Assembly: GCF_022370755.2 (NCBI RefSeq)
Contig: NZ_CP092364.2
Coordinates: 5,270,001-5,334,000 of the forward strand
Length of the DNA: 64,000 nucleotides
Reading direction: 5' to 3'
Origin: Mycolicibacterium goodii
Lineage (GTDB): Bacteria; Actinomycetota; Actinomycetes; Mycobacteriales; Mycobacteriaceae
Shown here: positions 8,624 through 16,912 of the stretch, in pieces
Position numbering within the stretch: the first letter of the stretch is position 1
How the letters are laid out: the number at the start of each line of letters is the position of its first letter
Program-made: the position numbers and the translations under genes
The notes under the pieces: model-generated
The model's database searches: none
What the model was told of the DNA's origin: nothing
What the model saw: only the letters and a program-made list of their open reading frames with translations

Positions 8624-8979
8624 CAATCACCGCACACTCCGGCCGCAACGTCAGCGAGGTGACGGTCGAGGCCGCCCGCAGCGGCGACCTGACGCTCGAT
8701 GACATCCGGATCAGCCGGGAAACACTGGTCGCCCAGGCCGAGGCCGCAGAACGTACCGGATCGGCACAACTCGGGTGCAACCTTCGGCGGGCGGCCGAGC
8801 TGACCGTGCTGAGCGCCGAGGACATGCTCGCGGCGTATGAGGCGCTGCGGCCGGGCCGCTCCACATTCGAGGAGCTGGAAGACCTCGCGCAACGCCTCTC
8901 CGCACAGGAGGCGCACAACTGTGCACAGTTGGTCCGTGAAGCTGCCGCGGCGTATCGGCGGCGCGGCCTACTGCGGTGA
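8620..8979 (+). CDS. Diol dehydratase small (gamma) subunit
   Basis: 119 residues, cytosolic, the third subunit of the B12-dependent diol dehydratase. It matches the PduE/DhaB3 family over nearly its whole length: LTLDDIRISRETLVAQAEAA, LRRAAELTVLSAEDML, EALRPGRST and the C-terminal QLVREAAAAYRRR. The family is usually 140-175 residues. The shortening lies at the N-terminus, where PduE-type proteins carry variable or targeting sequence. ATG overlaps the stop of the fused alpha-beta gene (ATGA), so stoichiometric coupled translation is likely. Confidence 0.92.
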   Translation: MTITAHSGRNVSEVTVEAARSGDLTLDDIRISRETLVAQAEAAERTGSAQLGCNLRRAAELTVLSAEDMLAAYEALRPGRSTFEELEDLAQRLSAQEAHNCAQLVREAAAAYRRRGLLR

Positions 8980-10550
8980 CCGTCTGGGCGGGCGTCGACA
9001 TCGGCAACGCCACCACCGAAATCGTGCTCTGCGGCGGAGACACCGGACTCGACGTGCTTGCGAGTGCACGCACCCCAACACGCGGTGGCAAGGGTTCGCT
9101 GCGCGCCATCGACGGGGCCGCGCAGCTGGCCCGCAGGCTCGCCGATGCGGAGGGGTTGGTGATCGACCGGGCCGCGTTCGCCCCGACGCCGCCGGTCCAC
9201 TCGACCGTGGAGCGGGTTCTGCTGGAGTCCCGGCGCACCGGGCGACTCGCGATCGTCACCCGTGCTGCCGCCACCACCGGGGGCGATGGTGCCGGCGTGG
9301 GCCTGCCGGTTCCGGTCGAGCAGCTCAGCGACGCCGATGCGGATCGCCCGGTTGTCGCGTGCGCGTCCCGGCAGTGGGGATACCGCGACGTGGCAGGCCG
9401 GGTGAACGCGGCGGTAGAGGTGGGCAGGAACGTCGTCGCCGTGCTCACCGAGAACGACGAGGCTGTGCTGGTGTCCAACCGGTTGCGGAACCCGCTGCCA
9501 GTGGTCGACGACGTCGACGTGCAGCGTGTGCTGTCGACAGCACGGGTCGCGGTCGAGGTTCGTCAAGGGCCGACGCCGCTTCAGCGGCTGACCGATCCGT
9601 TCTGGCTCACCGACGTGTTCGGACTTTCCGACGACGAACGCGTCGACGCCCGTGTCGTCGCTGACCTGCTGTACGACAGCGCCTGCGCGGTCGTGTGTCT
9701 CGATGGGTCCGGATCCGCGGACGACACACCGTCGCGGCCGGCTGCACCTATACCTTCGCAGTCCGACGGCACCCATGTCGTCGACCTCACCGAGGTTGCC
9801 GCCCAGGCGAATTCGCGGCGAGGGTCGGTTGCGGTGGACAGCGTGGTGCTCGCCACGATGGGCGACGCCGCGGACACGCCGGCCGGCGCCGATGCGCTGT
9901 CCGACGCCCTCGGGGTTCCGGTGACGCGGATCGAGTCCGAGGCGGCCGCCGCACGCGTCGGCGCACTCACCACGCCCGGTGTCACCCCCGACGTCGTGGT
10001 GGTGGATGTCGGAGGTGGCACCGTCGACGTGGTCGCCGAGGGTTCTCGCATCGTCCTGCCCGGAGCCGGTCAACTGCTGACCACCGCCACGGCCACTGCA
10101 CTGGGCATCTCCCGAAGCGCCGCGGAGTACGCGAAACGCGCCGAGGCGGTCACCGCGGTCACCACCCAGCTCGTCGAGGACGAGCACGGCCGGAGGCGCT
10201 TCCTCGACCGACCCATCGACGGCAGGTGCACGGGGTGGCTCCTGACAACCGCACCGAGCGGTCTGCTTCCCTTCACGTCGCGGCTCTCCGGTGCGGAATG
10301 GCGTAGTTGGAGGCTGGCCGCCAAGCGGCTGGTCATCGGAACCAACGTGATGCGCGGCATGGCACAGGTGGCTCCTGACGCACCGGGGGTGCTGCTCGTG
10401 GGCGGCGGCGCCAGCGATGACGAGCTCGTGCGGGCGGTCAGCGAGCAACTCGGCCACCATGTCACGGTGGGGCGCGGCAACGTGGGTGGCCGGCTGAGCC
10501 ATCGGTTCGCGGTGGCCTATGGGCTGGTGGCGCTGGCCGTCGATCGGTGA
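8976..10550 (+). CDS. ddrA: Diol dehydratase-reactivating factor, large subunit
   Basis: 524 residues with a GTG start that overlaps the gamma-subunit stop (GTGA). It is an ASKHA/Hsp70-like ATPase that exchanges damaged cobalamin from inactivated diol dehydratase. Signatures are the phosphate-1 motif AGVDIGNATTEIVL, the NRLRNPLPVVDDVD segment, SEAAAARVGALTTPG, the phosphate-2 motif VVVDVGGGTVDVV, a conserved GAGQLLTT and the C-terminal LLVGGGASDDEL with GRGNVGGRLSHRFAVAYG. Enteric DdrA is about 610 residues. Here the central swivelling region is roughly 80 residues shorter. No small subunit gene (ddrB/pduH) follows, since the operon ends here. Confidence 0.92.
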   Translation: MTVWAGVDIGNATTEIVLCGGDTGLDVLASARTPTRGGKGSLRAIDGAAQLARRLADAEGLVIDRAAFAPTPPVHSTVERVLLESRRTGRLAIVTRAAATTGGDGAGVGLPVPVEQLSDADADRPVVACASRQWGYRDVAGRVNAAVEVGRNVVAVLTENDEAVLVSNRLRNPLPVVDDVDVQRVLSTARVAVEVRQGPTPLQRLTDPFWLTDVFGLSDDERVDARVVADLLYDSACAVVCLDGSGSADDTPSRPAAPIPSQSDGTHVVDLTEVAAQANSRRGSVAVDSVVLATMGDAADTPAGADALSDALGVPVTRIESEAAAARVGALTTPGVTPDVVVVDVGGGTVDVVAEGSRIVLPGAGQLLTTATATALGISRSAAEYAKRAEAVTAVTTQLVEDEHGRRRFLDRPIDGRCTGWLLTTAPSGLLPFTSRLSGAEWRSWRLAAKRLVIGTNVMRGMAQVAPDAPGVLLVGGGASDDELVRAVSEQLGHHVTVGRGNVGGRLSHRFAVAYGLVALAVDR

Positions 10551-10657
10551 ATTGCTGCCATCCTGCGGTCAATCACTGCCAACAGAAATTGCTGTGGGTG
10601 GGCCGTGGTTGTGGAAGGCAACCGGGCAGTACACCGACACAGAGAAAGGCTCGAATC

Positions 10658-10825
10658 ATGAAGAAGTTCGGATTCGCCACCACCATCGCCACCGGCTTCG
10701 CCGCCGCCATCTTCGCGCTGGCCGCGCCCGCCAACGCCGACATCGCCCACCACGACTGGGTCCACGACGTGCAACAGCACGCCACCGTCGGAGCCGTCCA
10801 ACCCGTCTTCGGCAACGGCCGCTGA
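10658..10825 (+). CDS. Small secreted protein, 55 aa, unknown function
   Basis: Begins MKKFGFATTIATG, with a basic N-terminus, a hydrophobic core AAAIFALAAP and the cleavage site ANA|D. The mature peptide of about 27 residues contains HHDWVHDVQQH and ends in FGNGR. AAAGG lies upstream of the ATG. A perfect terminator follows the stop by 14 bp, so it is a self-contained expression unit, which argues that this short frame is real. Tiny exported His-rich peptides of this kind are common in mycobacteria and have no assigned role. No homology-based function can be proposed from the sequence alone. Confidence 0.72.
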   Translation: MKKFGFATTIATGFAAAIFALAAPANADIAHHDWVHDVQQHATVGAVQPVFGNGR

Positions 10826-10839
10826 CACCGCGAGACACC

Positions 10840-10869
10840 AAGAGGGGCACCCGATCGGGTGCCCCTCTT
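10840..10869 (+). terminator. Perfect palindromic terminator after the 55-aa secreted peptide gene
   Basis: AAGAGGGGCACCCGA at 10840-10854 is followed directly by its exact reverse complement to 10869, giving 15-bp arms (a practical stem of 13 bp with a 4-nt loop). The TTC run is minimal. This is a GC-rich I-shaped terminator, and it also separates the peptide gene from the DUF1361 gene. Confidence 0.85.
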
Positions 10870-10906
10870 CGCGTTCTCCGTCCAATGCGGACGGCAGACT
10901 GATCCC

Positions 10907-11542
10907 ATGACCGAAGCGCGTGGATTCCTGCTGATCATCTCGCTGGCGGCGACGACGGCTCTGACCCTGGCGCTGGGATTCACCGACCCCGCCGCGCCCC
11001 TGTCGTATCCGACGAAATTCCTGGTGTGGAATCTGTTCCTGGCCTGGATTCCGATGCTGTGCGCGGTGGCCTTCGATCTGGTGGAACGACGCTTCTGGCT
11101 GATCCCGCTGGGACTCGTCTGGTTGGCATTTCTGCCGAACGCCCCTTACCTGGTCACCGATCTGGTGCACCTCGGTGAGGGATACGAATTGTGGCGCCAC
11201 GTGCTGCAGTACGGGTTCGCCGCATGGACCGGCATCCTGCTCGGGGTGGTCTCGCTGCTGCTCGTCCACACCCGCGTCGCACGCGAGTTCGGCGGTGTGT
11301 GGGGATGGTTGGCCGCCGTGCTGTCGGTGGGACTGTGCGCGATCGGTGTGGTGATCGGCCGGTTCCAACGGTGGAACTCCTGGGATCTGGTCACCCAACC
11401 CGACGCGGTGGTCGCCGCCACGTTCGACTGGATGCGCGCCCCGCTGGCCTATGTGCAGTCCACCGGGGTCGCGCTGGCTGTTGCGGCGTTCTTCGGCTTG
11501 GCCTATCTCACGGTGTGGTCTATTCGGGGGCTTGCGTTGTAG
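10907..11542 (+). CDS. DUF1361 family integral membrane protein
   Basis: About 211 residues, with start ATG 10907 placed beyond the upstream terminator. It has six or seven hydrophobic segments. The family signature is FLPNAPYLVTDLVHL, followed by GFAAWTGILLGVVSLLLVH and the segment IGRFQRWNSWDLV. DUF1361 proteins are bacterial membrane proteins of unknown function. Nothing in the neighbourhood explains it: it is monocistronic, between a secreted peptide gene and a convergent MFS gene. There is no clear Shine-Dalgarno, so a leaderless start is possible. Confidence 0.85.
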   Translation: MTEARGFLLIISLAATTALTLALGFTDPAAPLSYPTKFLVWNLFLAWIPMLCAVAFDLVERRFWLIPLGLVWLAFLPNAPYLVTDLVHLGEGYELWRHVLQYGFAAWTGILLGVVSLLLVHTRVAREFGGVWGWLAAVLSVGLCAIGVVIGRFQRWNSWDLVTQPDAVVAATFDWMRAPLAYVQSTGVALAVAAFFGLAYLTVWSIRGLAL

Positions 11543-11587
11543 CACCACCAGGACGGTGATGACGCTCGTCGTTGGCGGGGAGCCGGT

Positions 11588-12955
11588 TCAGGTCGCCGGA
11601 ACTCCACCACTGTGAGCCTCGGCGTCGCTGTCCGCCACCGACACGATGTCCCTGCGGTTGGTTTCCGGCCCGTAGGCCAGCGCGACGAGGGTGAGCAGAG
11701 TCAAGATGGCAAGGTAGACCACGATGACCCACCAGTGGCCGAAGGCCGCGATGAGGGCCGTCGCGATCAACGGCAGGAAGCCACCGGCCAACACCGAACC
11801 GATCTCCCGGGCAAAAGCGAACCCCGACAGTCGAGTTCGGGTGTCGAACAACTCTGCGTAGTAGGCGGCCTGGGGCGCGAGCATGGCCGGGTAGAGAATG
11901 CCCAAGCCCACGACGAAGCCGAGCATCAGCAGTGGCGGGCTGAGGGTTTCGAGCATCAGGAAGAACGGCACGAGCCACAACACCGAGATCAACGCGCCGG
12001 CGGCGTACACCGGTCGGCGACCGATGCGGTCGCTGACACTGGCCCATACCGGTATCGCACCGATCTGCACCGCGGACGCGATCACCACCGCCAGCAGCGT
12101 GGTGCTACTCGACACGCCCAGTGAGTTCACCGCGAACCCCACAGCGAACACCGGAAACAGATATGCGAAGCCGTTCTCGGCCAAGCGGGAACCGACCACC
12201 ACGAGGAAGCTGCGTGGGCTGCGTCGAATCGCCTCCAGAACAGGGATCTTGGTTTGCTCAACGTTTCCGTGAGCCTCAGCCGCCACAGCGTCCTCATACG
12301 CCTGCGTTTCGTCGATACTGCGGCGAATGAAGTACCCGACCACCAGCAGCACCGCGCCGAGCAGGAACGGCACGCGCCAACCCCAGCTCTGGAAAGCATC
12401 GTCGGGCAGTAATGTGGCCAGCTGGAACACGCCAGTGGACAACAACGTCGCGATGGCGAAACCTGTTGGGGCCCAAGCACCGGCCATCCCCCGTCGCGTC
12501 TGGTCACCGTGTTCCACCGACAAGACGACCGCACCGGCGTACTCCCCGCCCGCGCCGAAGCCCTGGAGCAGCCGCAGCACGATCAACAGGACCGGTGCGA
12601 GAACCCCGATGGTGTCGTAGTTCGGCAGGACACCGATCAGCGTGGTTGCCACACCCATCAATACGATGGTGAACACAAGCATCCTCTTGCGCCCCAACCG
12701 GTCTCCCATGTTGCCGAGCACGATGCCGCCGAGCGGACGCGCCAGGAAGCCGACGGCGTAGGACGCGAAGGCCGCCAAGGTACCGGCCGTCGGGTTCACA
12801 CTGGGAAAGAACTGTGAGTTGAGCACCAGCGCGGCGGCCGTGCCGTAGATGAGGAAATCGTACCACTCCAAGGTGGTACCGACCAGCGCCGCGATGCCTG
12901 CCTTGCGGGCTTGGTTGGGCGCCTTGTTCTCCGCGTTGTCGGCGGTACTGCTCAT
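11588..12955 (-). CDS. MFS transporter, metabolite:H+ symporter (ProP/ShiA-like) type
   Basis: About 455 residues with 12 hydrophobic segments. It begins with GTTLEWYDFLIYG in helix 1, the hallmark of the MHS subfamily that takes up organic acids and betaines. Both cytoplasmic loop motifs are present (GDRLGRKRM after helix 2 and SDRIGRRPV after helix 8), plus LRLLQGFGAGGEYAGA. ATG 12955 has AAGGAG 7 nt upstream. It follows the dehydratase gene on the minus strand by only 26 bp, so it should be co-transcribed with the FAD oxidoreductase and dehydratase and import their substrate, probably a sugar acid or hydroxy acid. Confidence 0.9.
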   Translation of the reverse strand: MSSTADNAENKAPNQARKAGIAALVGTTLEWYDFLIYGTAAALVLNSQFFPSVNPTAGTLAAFASYAVGFLARPLGGIVLGNMGDRLGRKRMLVFTIVLMGVATTLIGVLPNYDTIGVLAPVLLIVLRLLQGFGAGGEYAGAVVLSVEHGDQTRRGMAGAWAPTGFAIATLLSTGVFQLATLLPDDAFQSWGWRVPFLLGAVLLVVGYFIRRSIDETQAYEDAVAAEAHGNVEQTKIPVLEAIRRSPRSFLVVVGSRLAENGFAYLFPVFAVGFAVNSLGVSSSTTLLAVVIASAVQIGAIPVWASVSDRIGRRPVYAAGALISVLWLVPFFLMLETLSPPLLMLGFVVGLGILYPAMLAPQAAYYAELFDTRTRLSGFAFAREIGSVLAGGFLPLIATALIAAFGHWWVIVVYLAILTLLTLVALAYGPETNRRDIVSVADSDAEAHSGGVPAT

Positions 12956-12981
12956 GACATGACTCCTTCGACTCGGCGAGT

Positions 12982-14676
12982 TCAGTTGTGTGGCCTGCGC
13001 AGTACCGCACCGCGCTGAACCGGACCAACCAGGGCCGCATACTGGCCCAGCCAACCGCGTTCGGGGCGTTCTCCGGTGGCCCGCACCGGTTCACCGTCTC
13101 GCACCGGGTGGGTGTCGATCCGGCGGGCGTCGAGGTCGATCGTGACGGTGTCTCCGTTGTCGAGTCCTGCCAGCGGACCGCCATCGGCGGCTTCCGGCAT
13201 GACCTGACCGACCACGAGCCCGTGGTTGAGCCCGGAGAGTTCTCCGTCGGTCACCACCGCTACGTGACCGCCGAGTCCGGCCCCGTTCAGTGCGGCGACG
13301 AAGCTCGCGGCGAATACCGTTCCCGGGCCTCCACGTGGCCCCATGCCACGCAGCACGATGACGTCCCCCCGCTGGATACGGCCGTCCCCCAGGGCTGCGA
13401 TCGCGTCATCCTCGCCAACGAAAACCTTTGCCGGGCCTTGAAACTGCCGCCGCGTTGCCTTTCCGACGCCGGCGACCTTGACGATCGAGCCGTCGGGCGC
13501 CAGTGACCCGCGCAGAATGATCAGGCCGGGCTCATCGTTGACTGGGTCGTCGAGCGGATGCAGCACGTCGCCGTCGGCAGGTCGCGCGCTTTCGGCGCGC
13601 TGGGCTACGGTACGGCCGTCGACCGTGAGCGCATCGCCGTGCAGCCGAGGCAGCAGAGTGCGCATCACGGTCTGGACGCCGCCCACATCGTCGAGATCCC
13701 ACACCTGGTGCGCGCCGTTAGGCCGGATGGCTGCGAGCTGCACCGCGTCGCCGCCGTGCTTCTCGAACAGTGCCACCACGTCGAGGTCGAGGTCTGCCTC
13801 AGCGGAGATCGCCGCAAGGTGGCGGATGCAGTTCACCGACCCGCCGAGGGCCAGCGCCACTTCGATGGCATTCTCGATCGACTTCGCGGTGATGACCTGG
13901 CGTGCGGTGAGGTCCTGTTCGACCATCTTCACGATGCGCTGCCCGGCTGCGGTCGCGTTGGCCAGCATCCGATCCGAATTCGCCCGCACCGGTGCGGATC
14001 CCGCGACGGTCATACCGAGGGCTTCAGCCAGGCAGTGCATGGTGTTGGCGGTGGCCAGTCCGGCGCACACCCCTGGTCCCTGGATCGCACGGTCGGCCAG
14101 CTCACCCAGTTCGTCGACGGTCATCGTGCCAGCGGCCAGGGCGCCGACCGATTCGTACACGGTGTCGATGTCCACCGAGCATCCGCTCCAGGTTCCACCG
14201 CGTTGGTAACCGCCGATGACGACGATCGCGGGCAGGTCAAGCCGTGCCGCAGCCATCAGATGCGCCGGTGTCGTCTTGTCGCACGATGAGAGAAAAACGA
14301 CTCCGTCGAGCACCGCACCCTCCACCGCGGCCTCCACGTCGTTGACGATGAGGTCGCGGGTTGGCATCAGGTAACGGGCCTTACGGCCTGCGCTGGTGAC
14401 GAAATCGCTCGGCGCCGTGGTACGGATCTCGAACGGAAGTCCGCCTGCGGCTCGTACGGCATCGGCGACCCGCACAGCCACCTCGTCGAGATGGGCAAAG
14501 CACACCGACAGTTTCGAGGAGGTGTTGACGATTGCGATCTTGGGCTTCTGCTGGTCGCGCCAATCGATTCCCATGGCACTCCATTGGGCGCGCCGGACCG
14601 CCCACCGTGTGCTGCCGGGGGTGAAGTTGCTGCGTAGTTCACCTGGCGCACTGGCTCGTTCGAAGTTGTCGGTCAC
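12982..14676 (-). CDS. IlvD/Edd family dehydratase (probable sugar-acid dehydratase)
   Basis: 564 residues with a GTG start overlapping the FAD oxidoreductase stop (GTGA). It belongs to the Fe-S dehydratase family that includes dihydroxy-acid dehydratase, phosphogluconate dehydratase and pentonate dehydratases. Visible cluster-ligand regions are LSSCDKTTPAHLMAAARLD (about 140) and GPGVCAGLATANTM (about 207). Further landmarks are GGSVNCIRHLAAIS, LRGMGPRGGPGT, TDGELSGLNHGLVVG and PEAADGGPLAG. The branched-chain pathway ilvD is normally elsewhere, and this operon has an MFS transporter and a GntR regulator, so a catabolic sugar-acid dehydratase is more likely. The substrate cannot be read from sequence. 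Confidence 0.87.
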   Translation of the reverse strand: MTDNFERASAPGELRSNFTPGSTRWAVRRAQWSAMGIDWRDQQKPKIAIVNTSSKLSVCFAHLDEVAVRVADAVRAAGGLPFEIRTTAPSDFVTSAGRKARYLMPTRDLIVNDVEAAVEGAVLDGVVFLSSCDKTTPAHLMAAARLDLPAIVVIGGYQRGGTWSGCSVDIDTVYESVGALAAGTMTVDELGELADRAIQGPGVCAGLATANTMHCLAEALGMTVAGSAPVRANSDRMLANATAAGQRIVKMVEQDLTARQVITAKSIENAIEVALALGGSVNCIRHLAAISAEADLDLDVVALFEKHGGDAVQLAAIRPNGAHQVWDLDDVGGVQTVMRTLLPRLHGDALTVDGRTVAQRAESARPADGDVLHPLDDPVNDEPGLIILRGSLAPDGSIVKVAGVGKATRRQFQGPAKVFVGEDDAIAALGDGRIQRGDVIVLRGMGPRGGPGTVFAASFVAALNGAGLGGHVAVVTDGELSGLNHGLVVGQVMPEAADGGPLAGLDNGDTVTIDLDARRIDTHPVRDGEPVRATGERPERGWLGQYAALVGPVQRGAVLRRPHN

Positions 14677-16058
14677 TGCGCATCCTGTCGTTGTGAGGTT
14701 TGCAACGCGCTTCCGTTGGCGATCATCCGGGTTTGGATGTCGACGGGGTCCAGATGGCGGTAGGCGGTGCCGCGAGCGAGCGACAGTGCCGTGGCCACAG
14801 CGGCGGCGTGGCCGTATTCGAAGCACTGGGCGGTGACCCTGGCCGAGGCGAGTGCCTGGTGTTCGGCGCTCAAGCAGCGACCGGCCACGATGATGTTCTC
14901 ACCGATTCGCGGGACCAACGTGCCGTACGGGATGTCGTAGTAATCGTCGAGAAGCCAGTGGAGTTTGGGCTTTTCGCCGTCGTGCAACTCGATCGGCCAG
15001 GGTGATCGGCAGATGCTGTCGTCGTGTTTGGTGCCGTCGACGACGTCGCTGTCGCGTAATGTCGCGATGCAGTCAACCGTGCGGGTTTGGCGGATACCGG
15101 CTTCGACGCCGGTGTCCACCACGAAGGCCTGCGCACATCCGGGTACCGATTCCGCGAGGAATCGGGCGTATGCGCGAACCTGACGACGACCCGCGACCTC
15201 GGCAATGGTGAAATCCGCCGGATCGATCACGTTGAGCATACGGCCATCCGGCGCCGTCAGCCGAGTCGCATTCACAAGCAGCTCTCCCGGACGGGTGGTG
15301 TCGAAGATCCAGATCTTGTTCCTGGGAAGATCGAGCCCTGCGGTCCTGGCCCGGTCGATCGCATCGGAAACCCATTGCGGAGAAATGGTGTTGGGTCCCC
15401 ATGCAGCCCAGAAGGCGCGCAGGTCGACGTTGCCGAGCCGAAAGAACATGGTGGGGTTCTGGATTCGTCCGTGATCGCCGAACCGGTAGCCGCCTCCACC
15501 GCGTGACACCACCGCGCCGTCACCGGACGCGTCGATGATCCGGGCCGCCCGGACCACGCCGACCCCGGCGTTCGACGCCAGGACCAACCCCAGGTACGCG
15601 TCATCCTCGGTCAGCACATCGATCACCTGCGTGTGATAGAGGATCCGGACCCCCGCCGCGGTCAGCAGATCATCCGCGACCTCGCGCCACACCAGCGGAT
15701 CGTGCGCGACCGTGAAAGTCTTGCCATATCGCTGAGGCTTCGTGAGCCCGCCGCGGACGGCCAACTCCCCGGCGAACCGCTCGGTGAAGCCCCGAACAAC
15801 TCGCTCGGGCCGTCCCGCCCCGTCGGAAGCCAGGTACATCCCGCAGATCGTCCCGGACATGCCTGCCACGGCCGCACCGCCCGCGAACCCGTACTTCTCC
15901 ACCACGATCACCGAAAGGCCGGCCTCGGCGGCAACCGTTGCCGCGGCGACTCCCGCAGCGCCCGCCCCGACCACCGCCACGTCGACATCGGCGACCAGCG
16001 GAAGCCGATGGGGATTCACGTCGCTTTGCAACCGCCATGCAACCGATATATTGGCCAT
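14673..16058 (-). CDS. FAD-dependent oxidoreductase, FAD_oxidored type
   Basis: About 461 residues. The N-terminal Rossmann motif DVAVVGAGAAGVAAATVAAEAG (key GAGAAG) is followed by EKYGFAGGAAVAGMSGTICG, as in the FAD_oxidored family of hydroxy-acid or glycolate-type oxidoreductases. The C-terminal FAD contact is GENIIVAGRCLSAEHQALASAR (key AGRCLSAEH). ATG 16058 is used, and the alternative ATG 16073 is directly preceded by GGAG. It is first in the minus-strand operon FAD oxidoreductase-IlvD-like-MFS and divergent from a GntR gene 55 bp away. It probably oxidises the compound imported by the MFS protein. Its reaction is not determined. Confidence 0.82.
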   Translation of the reverse strand: MANISVAWRLQSDVNPHRLPLVADVDVAVVGAGAAGVAAATVAAEAGLSVIVVEKYGFAGGAAVAGMSGTICGMYLASDGAGRPERVVRGFTERFAGELAVRGGLTKPQRYGKTFTVAHDPLVWREVADDLLTAAGVRILYHTQVIDVLTEDDAYLGLVLASNAGVGVVRAARIIDASGDGAVVSRGGGGYRFGDHGRIQNPTMFFRLGNVDLRAFWAAWGPNTISPQWVSDAIDRARTAGLDLPRNKIWIFDTTRPGELLVNATRLTAPDGRMLNVIDPADFTIAEVAGRRQVRAYARFLAESVPGCAQAFVVDTGVEAGIRQTRTVDCIATLRDSDVVDGTKHDDSICRSPWPIELHDGEKPKLHWLLDDYYDIPYGTLVPRIGENIIVAGRCLSAEHQALASARVTAQCFEYGHAAAVATALSLARGTAYRHLDPVDIQTRMIANGSALQTSQRQDAQ

Positions 16059-16113
16059 ATGCGGACCGTACATCTCCGGTAGCGTTACTGTCTACCCCAT
16101 AGGGAGGAGGCAG

Positions 16114-16773
16114 ATGACCAGCGAACCGCAGAACAAGAGCGATCAAGCCTTCATCGAGATCGAGCAGATGATCGTGCTCGGCGAGATCGCCCCGGGCAGT
16201 CTGGTCTCCGAGAAGCAGTTGATGGAGCTCACCGGGTTGGGCCGCACGCCGGTACGGGAGGCGGTGCAGCGACTCTCACGTGAGCGACTGCTGGAGATCC
16301 ACCCCAATCGGGGTGTGCTGGTTCCGCCGACCTCCGTCGAGGCGCAGTTGAAGCTCCTCGAGCTGCGACGCACACTCGAGCCCTTCGCCGTGCGTCTCGC
16401 GGCCTCGCGAGCGACCTATACGCAGCGCCACGCGGCCCGCGAACTGGCCGACAGCGTCGTGAGCGGCGACAAGACGGTGACCGAATTCTCGATCTTTCTG
16501 CGCAAGGCGCACGCGCTCGTCGTCGCCGCGACCCATAACGAATACATCGAAGTGGCGATGGCACCGCTTCAGGGCCTGTCACGGCGCTTCTGGTTCGGCC
16601 ACATGGGCAATCCCGTCGAAGACCTCCGTCAAGCCGCCCACCTACACCACGACATCCTCGCCGCGATAGCGGCTGGCGATGCCGAGGCTGCACATTCGGC
16701 ATCAATAGCGTTGAGCGACTATCTGTTCGAATTCGCCTATGCGACCCTGCCCGGTCGCAATCGATCAGCGTAG
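16114..16773 (+). CDS. GntR family regulator, FadR/FCD subfamily
   Basis: 219 residues with ATG 16114 preceded by an excellent GGGAGGAGG. The N-terminal winged helix (about 8-75) reads IVLGEIAPGSLVSEKQLMEL, then GRTPVREAVQRLSRERLLEI. The C-terminal FCD ligand domain (about 85-205) has LELRRTLEPFAVRLAA and HLHHDILAAIAAGDAEAA, with the His ligands of the metal site. It is divergent from the FAD oxidoreductase operon, so it probably represses it and itself. The 55-bp spacer contains ATATTGGCCATAT (near-palindromic), a candidate operator. Confidence 0.9.
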   Translation: MTSEPQNKSDQAFIEIEQMIVLGEIAPGSLVSEKQLMELTGLGRTPVREAVQRLSRERLLEIHPNRGVLVPPTSVEAQLKLLELRRTLEPFAVRLAASRATYTQRHAARELADSVVSGDKTVTEFSIFLRKAHALVVAATHNEYIEVAMAPLQGLSRRFWFGHMGNPVEDLRQAAHLHHDILAAIAAGDAEAAHSASIALSDYLFEFAYATLPGRNRSA

Positions 16774-16814
16774 CGGCACTACCCCGATTCTCGGCCGCTT
16801 CCCGGGGACAGTCC

Positions 16815-16896
16815 TTCACAAGGCAAGCAAAGGCGTCTATGGTGACCAACAGGACATCTTTGCTCAAGTTTGTTATGCGACAAAGAGTTTCATAAC
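16815..16896 (+). promoter_or_regulatory. Predicted promoter and 5' UTR inverted repeat for the lipoprotein gene
   Basis: TTCACA at 16815-16820 and TATGGT at 16838-16843 are separated by exactly 17 bp, a good SigA-type promoter. The predicted leader of about 65 nt contains GTTATG (16872-16877) and CATAAC (16891-16896), an inverted repeat separated by 13 nt, which could be an operator or an RNA hairpin near the ribosome-binding region. Confidence 0.5.
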
Positions 16897-16912
16897 GCGG
16901 TCTGGGGGTTGA

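Noticed and set aside
8520..10502. 660-codon open frame on the minus strand
   Set aside because: Antisense to the gamma-subunit and reactivase genes, which have conserved motifs and coupled starts.
16027..16045. Direct repeat TGCAACCG spaced 11 bp in the FAD oxidoreductase start region
   Set aside because: It lies inside the likely coding sequence and encodes ordinary residues (VAW and RLQ region). It is not called as an operator.
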